A stretch of DNA of 64,000 bases from JAFALK01 sp042701975. GTDB lineage: Bacteria; Pseudomonadota; Gammaproteobacteria; Burkholderiales; Burkholderiaceae_C. The translations under genes and the position numbers were made by a program. Shown in pieces: positions 17,661-25,104 of the stretch (position 1 is the stretch's first letter; the number at the start of each line of letters is the position of its first letter). Below the pieces are notes generated by a model. The model was not told the DNA's origin, ran no database searches, and saw only the letters and a list, made by a program, of their open reading frames with translations. The DNA lies in assembly GCA_042701975.1 (NCBI GenBank), contig CP170561.1, forward strand, positions 2,666,001 to 2,730,000. Reading direction: 5' to 3'.

Positions 17661-18612
17661 GGCTGTGGCCGGCAACGCGGCCGGCCTCTTGTGGTGAGGA
17701 CTTCAATCTAGAGCCGCTCGCCTCAAGGCCGTGCAAAGTTTTGGCGTGGAGGTATCAAGAAGGAATCAGGTGCGTATTCGGGATGGGAGCACATCAGTGC
17801 AGCAGCGTGCTGAAAATGGCCACGTAATCCTGCCCAGATTCGTCTGTGGCAATTGATGGGGTGCTGCCAGGCTGGTGGTTTCGGCCAGAAGTGGAAGTCC
17901 GTCAACGTCCGATCTCCGCCTCTCCAATCTGGCGCGGTCCGGCGCCTTAGTGGAATTCGAAAACCCAACTTTGGCCTTCTTCACCGTTTGGCCGTATGGA
18001 CCGAAAGCGCATGGATCCTGTCCGATATGGTCAATGCGTTGTGGTCTAACGGCGTGCGAATGGGGCGTGATAGCAGCGTTTGTTGAGCGCTCATTGCATC
18101 GGGTGCAACACCACTGATGGAAATATTCACTTTGCTGCGGATCTGGCTCGTGCTCCGCGTTCTTACGCTGACTTGCCTTCGCAAGTGGGCACAAATAAGG
18201 CAAATTTAGATCGGCATCACCATTGTAGGTGGATCAATTTTCGGCCGGTTACAACGCCCCGGAGCTTTGGAGCCAGCTGGTTGGTCCTTTGCGGACTCAA
18301 CGGATCTGAGCGCGCCTATCTCATAACAGTACGGCCTGTTTAGTAAATCAAAGGATAAATCAAGGGTCCGTGCTAGTGGACGATCAAGCTTGTCTGGCAA
18401 AAATTGCCGCGGGCTCAAAAGGTTCGGCCTTCGGCAAAGTTGAAGTCTCGCGCTTCAATATCGGGGGCGCGTTCAGTTTGATTGCAGCTCACGTAGATGA
18501 ACGGAACAAGCAATATGGATTGCGGAGGAACATGTGAATGCTCTCGCTGGCGTGCGCGTTGGTGTCGTAAAGCACAAACACGAACCGCTAGGCTCGTCGG
18601 CTCACGACTCAA
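17661..18612. other. about 950 bp without a convincing gene, lower GC
   Basis: Base composition drops here compared with the flanks, and no open frame has family resemblance or a ribosome-binding site. It separates the amidotransferase from the truncated Rhs gene. It is best read as the left margin of a horizontally acquired or rearranged segment. I found no tRNA, terminator or repeat in it. Confidence 0.6.
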
Positions 18613-20175
18613 GTGCCCGTGGATACGGGCACGCGCGTGACGTGGCAGTGGGACGCGGCAGACTTTGAAAGCGAGACCGGGCCAAGTGGCACGATCAGCA
18701 ATCGGCATTTTCTCCGTGCAGCGGGGCAGCGCGTGGGCGTCCTGATCAGCGCGGGCGCTCTGCCAGCGTTGGGGAGTGCTCAAACGGCGCCTACCGATTT
18801 GATTGCCACGACGCTGGTGAAAGTGGAGTATTGGCATAAGGATCATATTGGCAGCTTGATCACGACGAGTGATCACACTGGGGCGGTGACCGCTCGCTAC
18901 GCCTATGACCCATTTGGAAAGCGTCGGTACACCAATGGTACATATGACGGAGCTGGTAATTTGGTGATCGACTGGAGTCCGTCCCTGAATTTCGGCACTG
19001 ATCGAGGCTATACCGGGCACGAGCATCTCGATGATGCAGGCGTTGTCCATATGAACGGCCGTCTATTCGATCCGCTGCTGGGGTTATTTATGCAAGCTAC
19101 AGCGGGAATTGCTAACCCACTAAGCTTGCAGGCCTACAATCGTTATGCATATTGCGAGAACAATCCCTTAACTTGCCATGATCCGACAGGTCTGCAGGCG
19201 GTCCTTCCGGTGCGTAGCGCAACCGCTACTATCGCAATGGCACGCGAAGGGGAGATGACTCAAGTCGGGATTTATATCTCCACGGCGTCTGCCAATATCG
19301 CATTCAGCGGAACGCCCCGTCCTGTGGCTTTGCACAAGATCAATCAGTCAACGAGTGGGTATTCGACGCCGATAGACTCCGAGACGTGGCTAAAGGAGAA
19401 TGGTGCGCTTCTTGCGGCTCATGGACTTAATGCTCAGAATATCATTGCCCAGATGAATGCCTCTAGATCCATCGCCACCGGGAACATCAATGATTTGGCA
19501 GTGATTGAGGCGATGAGTTCTCAGACGTTTATCTCAATGCAATTGAATGATTGGATTGCATATAGGATTTTAAATCCCACGCCGATTGAGAAACTTCGAA
19601 ATGAAATTGCGGTAGCCGCGACAAAACTGGCTGATACTCCAATGTCGCCGAAGGGTATTGCACCTGATGACGCAATCCTAAGGGGACAGCAAGCACAACT
19701 TGAAGTTGAAAGAAATATGTTGATTGGGCTATTGAAGACCATTCAGGACTTATGCTCCGAGTGTAGTGAGCAGAGTCTCTCAAGTCTGAAACTAGTTGCC
19801 TCGCCGCTTGAACCCGGGGACTACGACTCCAGATTTTCGCCGGACACACTTGCAACCTTTAGCCAAAGAGACGGAGGGCAGGCAATTTTCTTTCAGACGT
19901 TCTTTAGGATGCCAGGGTTTGTTCAAGTGGCTTCGGTGCTTCATGAGTATTTGCATTCGCTTCCCAGCAATATCGCAATATTCAACGCTGCCACGCCGGA
20001 GCAAATGTTGCTGGATCATGCCTCGCGACCTTGGGAGGCGCCTGTTATTGCGATAGAAAAAGAATTTCGCGAACGCAATATGCCGTTTCTTTGGAAGCTT
20101 ACCGATACACTTTATTATCAGCCGCCAATATATCGGAAGATTGTCGATCCTGAGTCAAGAAGGGGGCCGAGATGA
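18613..20175 (+). CDS. truncated Rhs tip with C-terminal HExxH (zincin-like) toxin domain
   Basis: A 520-codon frame. Residues about 75-195 are the end of an Rhs/YD-repeat core: YWHKDHIGSLITT, ARYAYDPFGKRR, YTGHEHLDDAGVVHMNGRLF, then YNRYAYCENNPLTCHDPTG. The many upstream repeats and any delivery domain are missing, and the GTG start is only the first codon of the frame. After the core comes a variable domain of about 325 residues with HEYLH at 444-448, an HExxH zinc-protease motif, and RPWE with Glu475 as possible third ligand. This is the layout of an orphan Rhs toxin tip. The 4-nt overlap with the next gene supports a toxin-immunity pair. It may be silent unless recombined onto a full rhs gene. 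Confidence 0.78.
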   Translation: MPVDTGTRVTWQWDAADFESETGPSGTISNRHFLRAAGQRVGVLISAGALPALGSAQTAPTDLIATTLVKVEYWHKDHIGSLITTSDHTGAVTARYAYDPFGKRRYTNGTYDGAGNLVIDWSPSLNFGTDRGYTGHEHLDDAGVVHMNGRLFDPLLGLFMQATAGIANPLSLQAYNRYAYCENNPLTCHDPTGLQAVLPVRSATATIAMAREGEMTQVGIYISTASANIAFSGTPRPVALHKINQSTSGYSTPIDSETWLKENGALLAAHGLNAQNIIAQMNASRSIATGNINDLAVIEAMSSQTFISMQLNDWIAYRILNPTPIEKLRNEIAVAATKLADTPMSPKGIAPDDAILRGQQAQLEVERNMLIGLLKTIQDLCSECSEQSLSSLKLVASPLEPGDYDSRFSPDTLATFSQRDGGQAIFFQTFFRMPGFVQVASVLHEYLHSLPSNIAIFNAATPEQMLLDHASRPWEAPVIAIEKEFRERNMPFLWKLTDTLYYQPPIYRKIVDPESRRGPR

Positions 20176-20612
20176 ACCGCTTGAGGAATTTGAGCCTGTT
20201 TTTTCTGCTGTGGACGCCACTTTCCTGGTCGAGCGCAGTGACGGCAGAATATTCTGATCACGTTGTCTTTAAGTTTTCGGAAGGAAGGCGGACTGAAATT
20301 AAATCTGAATCTCTGGTCGGCTTTGGAAAAATCTCGGCTTCAAGAAAAAATAATTGCCTCCCTGGTGAATATGGAGATCCGTTTTTTAAGGTGATTTCTG
20401 TCGAAAACGAAGCCCTGGAGTCTGGGTTGGCCCAGGTGCGTGGAAATAAGATTGTGGGCGAGTTGATTGAGCTTGGATACCCTCGGAAATATATAAGTCA
20501 GGGGGTTGTACAGTTCTCGACCGTGAGTGCGCTTGCCCTAAATGTGGAAGAAGCTCAGCCTGGTGCGGTCTTGGTGTACTGGTGGTGTAGTTCATCACCC
20601 GATAGGAAATAG
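20172..20612 (+). CDS. secreted immunity protein candidate for the Rhs toxin tip
   Basis: A 146-residue protein whose ATG overlaps the toxin stop by 4 nt (ATGA). It has an N-terminal signal peptide (residues 1 to about 25, FFLLWTP core ending AVTA) and two Cys in the mature part (NNCLPG and WWCSS) that could form a disulfide. I recognise no family. Location directly after an Rhs toxin tip, small size and export suggest an immunity protein acting in the periplasm, which would place the toxin target there too. AT content is well above the window average. Confidence 0.6.
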   Translation: MNRLRNLSLFFLLWTPLSWSSAVTAEYSDHVVFKFSEGRRTEIKSESLVGFGKISASRKNNCLPGEYGDPFFKVISVENEALESGLAQVRGNKIVGELIELGYPRKYISQGVVQFSTVSALALNVEEAQPGAVLVYWWCSSSPDRK

Positions 20613-20659
20613 AGTAGGCGGATGGCGCCGGCTCCAGACGTCTTGAGACTAAGCCTGAG

Positions 20660-21610
20660 CTAGCTGTGAAGAGTCAAGACGTTGTTGCCTGAGTCAGGAA
20701 GACGGGACATAGGCGAACGGCATCCAATGCCGTGATGTGGGCGATGCCAGTTGTAGTGATGAATCCAACGCGTCAGCGCGTTGGTTCTATCGCGCGAATG
20801 CTGGTAGGTCTGGCCGTAGGCCCATTCGCGCAGTGCGGACTGGATGAACCGCTCTGCCTTGCCGTTGGTTTGGGGACGGTAGGCCCGTGTGAAGCGATGC
20901 TTGATGTTCAGCTCTGAGCAGGCCTGTTTGAAGTCCTTTGACCTGAACGGCGAACCGTTGTCGGTCAGCAGCGCTCGCACCGTGATGCCCAGCCCCGCGT
21001 AGTAGCTCACTGAAGCCTGCAGGAAGGCCACAGCGCTGGTCTTGCGCTCATCCGGATGCATCTGCGTGAAGCCAATGCGAGCGTGATCGTCCACGGCGAC
21101 GAACAGGACCTCCCAGCCAGCGCCACCGAACGTATCGGCCCGATTGCCTGTCACGCGATGACTGGGCCGCTCGATCCGCCCCAGCCTCTTGGTGTCGATG
21201 TGCAGCAGATCCCCTGGCGCCTCGTGTTCATAGCGCACGACCGGCTCGGCCGGGCGCAGGTCGCTGAGCTTGGACAAGCCCGCTCTCCTGAGCACACGGC
21301 TGACTGTGGCCTTGGAAACGGCCAGGCTGGAGGCGATGTCTGCTTGAAGCATGAGCTTGCGGCGCAACTCGACAATGGCCAGCGCCTTGTTTGCGTCGAT
21401 GGCATTGGGGGACTTCTGCGGCCGTGAGGACTTGTCGAACAACGCCACCTCCCCTTGAGCAAGATAGCGCCCGAGCCATTTGCGGGTGGTCATCTCGCTG
21501 ACGCCATGCGTCGTCGCTGCCTGCGCCACAGATTGGCCTCGCAACGTGATGTCCTGAACCATTTCGATTCGACGCGCGTAGGTCAATCGGGCATTCTTAT
21601 GAATGTTCAT
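20660..21610 (-). CDS. IS481 family transposase
   Basis: A 316-residue DDE transposase. An N-terminal helix-turn-helix region (SVAQAATTHGVSEMTTRKWLGRY) is followed by an integrase-core fold with Asp in LLHIDTKRLG, Asp in LLTDNGSPF and Glu in NGKAERFIQ. All catalytic residues are present and the frame is open, so it should be functional. The stop codon TAG lies in the duplicated CTAG at the element edge. It probably drove or followed rearrangement of the neighbouring rhs remnant. Confidence 0.95.
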   Translation of the reverse strand: MNIHKNARLTYARRIEMVQDITLRGQSVAQAATTHGVSEMTTRKWLGRYLAQGEVALFDKSSRPQKSPNAIDANKALAIVELRRKLMLQADIASSLAVSKATVSRVLRRAGLSKLSDLRPAEPVVRYEHEAPGDLLHIDTKRLGRIERPSHRVTGNRADTFGGAGWEVLFVAVDDHARIGFTQMHPDERKTSAVAFLQASVSYYAGLGITVRALLTDNGSPFRSKDFKQACSELNIKHRFTRAYRPQTNGKAERFIQSALREWAYGQTYQHSRDRTNALTRWIHHYNWHRPHHGIGCRSPMSRLPDSGNNVLTLHS

Positions 21611-21712
21611 CCTGGCTGTCCCCCTGAGCTGACTGGGGGTTTGGCGATTTCCAGTCTCTCAGAAGCAGTCCGGGTGAACACCCGATACAACCTATTGGAA
21701 CTTCACAGCTAG
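20660..21712 (-). mobile_element. IS481-family insertion sequence, complete
   Basis: A 1053-bp element including its flanking CTAG copies (20660-20663 and 21709-21712), which are the target duplication typical of IS481. The ends carry inverted repeats of about 25 bp with some 20 matches, beginning CTAGCTGTGAAG at both ends. The terminal sequence and size match the IS481 pattern closely. The right-hand CTAG also supplies the TAG stop of the adjacent DMT transporter gene, and the left-hand one supplies the transposase stop. Confidence 0.93.
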
Positions 21713-22776
21713 TGATCGTGTGCGTGATGCACATCGGGCACATGGGCATGGCTGTGCCTCAGCGGCTCGTGATGGTGACGATGGCTGTGCGACCCTGTCG
21801 GCATAGGGTTGTGAGCGTGGTTGTGGTGCCCATCGTCGTGAGCATGGGCATGCTCGTGGTCCAGTTCCTCATGGTCGTGTTCGTGGCCATGGTCTTCAGC
21901 CAGGTGCAGGATCACGCCGGCCAGCATCAAGGCCGCGCCCAATGCCATGCCAAGCGTGGCGGAGCGTTCGCCCAAGACCAGGGCAATGACGGCACCAATG
22001 AAGGGTGCGAAGGCAAACACGCTGCCAGTGCGAGCTGCACCGAAGGCCCGCTGCGCGAGAAGATAGAGCCGCAGGCTCAGGCCGTAGCCACTCGCGCCAA
22101 TGGCCAGCAGGGCCAAGGCCGCCTGCCAACGGGGCGCCGGTTCACCGAAGCACCAAGCCAGCGCGCTGGTCATGCCCGCGCCAATAATCGACTTGCCGAG
22201 GACCACCTGGCCCGGATCGCGTTCGGCCAGAGCCCGGGACAGCGTGCTGTCCACGCCCCAGGCGGCGGTCGCGCCGAACACGGCAACGATGCCAAGGAAC
22301 TCCGCGCCGGCCTCAAAGCGCCGGTCGAGCACCAGCACAACACCACCCGCGAACAGCAGCAGCATGGCCATCCACACGCGGCGATCCATTTCCTCGCGAT
22401 ACAGCAGGCGCGCCAGCAAGGCCGTAAAAACAGCTTCCAACGCCAGCATCAGGGACGCGCTCGTTCCGCTCGAATGCTGAAGGCCCCATGCCAGGGCCAC
22501 TGGACCGACGCCAGCGCCAAAGAGGGCCGTCAGCACCAGGCGCTTCAAATCGCTTCGCCTCAGCTCCGCCTCGCGATCAACCGGCTTACGGACCAAAGCA
22601 CCGAGAAGTGCTGCCCCTGCGTATAGCAGCGCGGCAGTCGAGAGCGCACCCATACCCACACCGACCCGCTGAACAAGTGGGGTACTGATACCGAAAAGGA
22701 CGGCCGCGGCCAGGGCGAGCGCGGCGCCGCCTAGCGCTGGCAGGTTCGCAATTCGAGATTGACCTGTGTTGCCCAT
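21709..22776 (-). CDS. DMT (EamA) family transporter with histidine-rich tail
   Basis: A 355-residue drug/metabolite transporter with two EamA repeats and about ten membrane segments (first ALALAAAVLFGISTPLV). Residues from about 290 form a cytoplasmic-type tail extremely rich in His, Asp and Glu (HGHEHDHEELDHEHAHAH and more), as in metal-handling transporters. Metal sensing or export is therefore likely, in keeping with the RND metal-efflux operon nearby. The stop codon coincides with the target site of the IS481 element, so the insertion did not alter the protein. Confidence 0.88.
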   Translation of the reverse strand: MGNTGQSRIANLPALGGAALALAAAVLFGISTPLVQRVGVGMGALSTAALLYAGAALLGALVRKPVDREAELRRSDLKRLVLTALFGAGVGPVALAWGLQHSSGTSASLMLALEAVFTALLARLLYREEMDRRVWMAMLLLFAGGVVLVLDRRFEAGAEFLGIVAVFGATAAWGVDSTLSRALAERDPGQVVLGKSIIGAGMTSALAWCFGEPAPRWQAALALLAIGASGYGLSLRLYLLAQRAFGAARTGSVFAFAPFIGAVIALVLGERSATLGMALGAALMLAGVILHLAEDHGHEHDHEELDHEHAHAHDDGHHNHAHNPMPTGSHSHRHHHEPLRHSHAHVPDVHHAHDH

Positions 22777-23260
22777 TTCGGATCTGATCTTAAAGGGCTG
22801 GACGACGGGAATCAGGCGCGCTGCAGGGACGTTTCACAGACCGCAACCGGTCGGTGGCGACCCTTCGAGCGCCCGAGGCGAGAGGCGATCGCCCAACAAT
22901 GACTGCTCCTTGGTGGCAGTGCGGTCTTGATGACCTCTTGACATCCGGCCTGCCAAATTTGACGGGGCCTTGAGGGTGCAATGCCTACATTGGTCGCGAG
23001 TCCACAGACTTCCGGCGAATCGCGCAAGGAGAGGACTCAGGATGGAGTCAATCATGGCGCTCAAATCGGCAAGTTCATCGCTCAAGAATCGGGAAACGGC
23101 AGAGGCACGCAAGCCCTCCAGCATCTCTCGCCTGGCCCCAGCTGGGGCACCAAACCCACGAGAAGCGTTGTGGTGCAGCCGGCACGCGGGCGGCTATTCA
23201 GACTGGATGGATGTCGGGTTCAGCAAGCCGGCGCGGCGGTCATAGTCGCTTGGGCGTCAG
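22777..23260. other. about 480 bp between the DMT transporter and the RND operon
   Basis: No gene is convincing. A plus-strand frame of 67 codons starting at 23042 has AAGGAG nine bases upstream, but its product (MESIMALKSAS...) lacks family resemblance and membrane segments. The stretch probably includes the DMT transporter promoter near 22780-22980. Confidence 0.5.
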
Positions 23261-23635
23261 CTATCTCCTGACCGGCGACGCCACTGCGGAGCAGTCCAGG
23301 GAGTTAGCGAAGACCTCGTCCCCCTGACTCAGATGGGAGTCGAGCGCCACAGGCACGATCCAATACCTTTCTACGGGCATGTACTGGCTCTTCCTGTGCC
23401 TCTCCAGAAGCAGCCCGTAGCGCTCGTTGTCTGCGTGGGGCTGTGTACGGCAGTCGATCTGAATCGGTATGCCCGACGTCATCTGGGCCACCTCTCCGGC
23501 GAACCTCAGGATCTTCCATCCCGCGCTGTAGGGGTGCGCCGCCATGGACGCGGAGATGCAGCCGCTGAGAGCGCTGGCCAGGGCCGGTGGCAGGACCCAC
23601 TTGCCAGCCCTTCGTGCAAGGCCCCGGGGGGTCAT
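23261..23635 (-). CDS. small putative lipoprotein of the RND operon
   Basis: A 124-residue protein with an N-terminal signal and lipobox LSGC (Cys near residue 26), so probably membrane-anchored. No known domain; two further Cys lie in the mature part. Its start overlaps the stop of the outer-membrane factor gene by 4 nt, making it the fourth and last gene of the efflux operon. It could be a periplasmic accessory or metal-binding factor, but this rests only on position. Confidence 0.6.
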   Translation of the reverse strand: MTPRGLARRAGKWVLPPALASALSGCISASMAAHPYSAGWKILRFAGEVAQMTSGIPIQIDCRTQPHADNERYGLLLERHRKSQYMPVERYWIVPVALDSHLSQGDEVFANSLDCSAVASPVRR

Positions 23636-25104
23636 GACTTGTCATCCCCGTTGATGGGTGGTGCGGACATCAGCCGGCCACCTCCCAGCGCTTGATACAG
23701 CGCTGCCGTATCGGCGAGCCGCGCTGCCCGAGCTTGCGCGATACCCAGCAAGGTCTGCAGATGGACTTGCCGGGTTGCCAGCACGGCGGGCTGGCCGACG
23801 GCCCCCAGCTCCAGCTGACGTTGCGCCATGTCCAGATTCCTGCGAGCCGCCTGCTCGGCCTCGGCACCGGCCGCCAGCGCCCGCGCGTCGGCATACAAGG
23901 CGTGCAGCGTGTCCGCCACGTTCTGGCAGGCCGCAATGACCGTGGATCGGTACTCGGCCGCCGCCTGCTCCCTTGCGGCCTCAGCGGCCCGCTCCCGGTG
24001 CGTCAGCGCGCCCGCCTGGAACAGTGGCTGAACGAGGTCGGCGCCGACGCTCCAGAATCCTCCGCCAGCCTTGAACAAGCGTGACAGCTCGAGTGCTGAA
24101 CTGCCGGTTGTCGCGCTCAGCATGATGGACGGCAGCCGTGCGGCTGCTGCAGCGCCGACATTCGCGTTTGCGGCGCGCAATTGCGCCAGCGCCGCGCGCA
24201 CGTCGGGTCGCTGATCCACGAGCTGGGCGGGCAGTGTCAGCGGCAAGGTCTCCGGCAGGTGCAGATCGTCGAGCCCGAAACTCTCGATCTCGACCTGGTC
24301 CGGCAGTGCGCCGGTCAACGCAGCCAGCAGGTCACGCTGCTGGGCCAGCTGCTTCTCCAGGGCGGGCAGGCTGGCTCTGGCCTGTGCCAAGGCCGCTTCC
24401 TGGGTCGACACATCAAGCGCGCTGCCGGCGCCCAACGCCTGCTGCCGTTTGCTGATATCCAGCATCCGGCTGGCGGCGACGACGGCTTGATTCGTGATGT
24501 CGAGTTGCGAACGCAGGAGGGCCAACTGAATGGCCGCCGCCACTACGTTGGTGCTGAGGCTGACCGCCGCCGCCTCGCGTTGCATGCGCTGGACTTCGGT
24601 CTGCGCCTCCAGGGATTCCACGGCGCGTCGGTTGGATCCGAAGACATCGGGCACGTAAGCAATGTTCAGCTGCGCGGTGAGCAACGCGTACAAGTTGCTG
24701 CCCGATGCCGCCGGGCTGGCAACCGGCTGCGCGATGCCCTGCCGGGTCGGCATGAAGTGCAGATCGGCACTGGGCCAGTACCCACTGCGTTGAGCCAAAG
24801 CCGTTTCCTGGGCGACGCGCAGGGCGGCATCCGCAGCCTGCAGGTCCGAGTTGGCGCGGAGCGCCCCATCGACGAGCCGATTCAAGGCTGCAGAGCCGAA
24901 CACTTCCCACCAGTGCGACGGAACGGCCATGCCCGCCTTCATGCGCTGGGCGCTGCCCGTCAATGTCGAGGCGGTTGCGGTCTGTGCAGGAAACGGCGTC
25001 GGCGCGTAGGCAGTCGATGCGGGGGGCGCCGGCGCCTGGAAGTCCGGACCTGCAGCGCAGCCAGCGAGCACGAGGACGCCTGTCAGCACATGCAGGCACT
25101 TCAT
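23632..25104 (-). CDS. efflux outer-membrane lipoprotein, CusC/NodT type
   Basis: A 490-residue outer-membrane channel subunit of a tripartite efflux pump. It has a lipoprotein signal with lipobox LAGC (Cys16). The body shows the duplicated outer-membrane-efflux repeat: NRLVDGALRANSDLQAADAALRVAQ in the first half and RPDVRAALAQLRAANANVGAA in the second. It is coupled by 4-nt overlaps to the pump gene upstream and the lipoprotein downstream. It should form the trimeric exit duct for metal ions pumped by the RND protein. Confidence 0.93.
   Translation of the reverse strand: MKCLHVLTGVLVLAGCAAGPDFQAPAPPASTAYAPTPFPAQTATASTLTGSAQRMKAGMAVPSHWWEVFGSAALNRLVDGALRANSDLQAADAALRVAQETALAQRSGYWPSADLHFMPTRQGIAQPVASPAASGSNLYALLTAQLNIAYVPDVFGSNRRAVESLEAQTEVQRMQREAAAVSLSTNVVAAAIQLALLRSQLDITNQAVVAASRMLDISKRQQALGAGSALDVSTQEAALAQARASLPALEKQLAQQRDLLAALTGALPDQVEIESFGLDDLHLPETLPLTLPAQLVDQRPDVRAALAQLRAANANVGAAAAARLPSIMLSATTGSSALELSRLFKAGGGFWSVGADLVQPLFQAGALTHRERAAEAAREQAAAEYRSTVIAACQNVADTLHALYADARALAAGAEAEQAARRNLDMAQRQLELGAVGQPAVLATRQVHLQTLLGIAQARAARLADTAALYQALGGGRLMSAPPINGDDKS

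Noticed and set aside
21720..21920. GTG/CAT-rich stretch as a tandem repeat or CRISPR-like array
   Set aside because: It is simply the His-rich coding tail of the DMT transporter; spacing is irregular and there is no repeat unit.
23042..23245. 67-codon plus-strand ORF with a good Shine-Dalgarno
   Set aside because: No family resemblance, no membrane or signal segment, and a frame partly overlapping other random frames; not enough support to call a gene.
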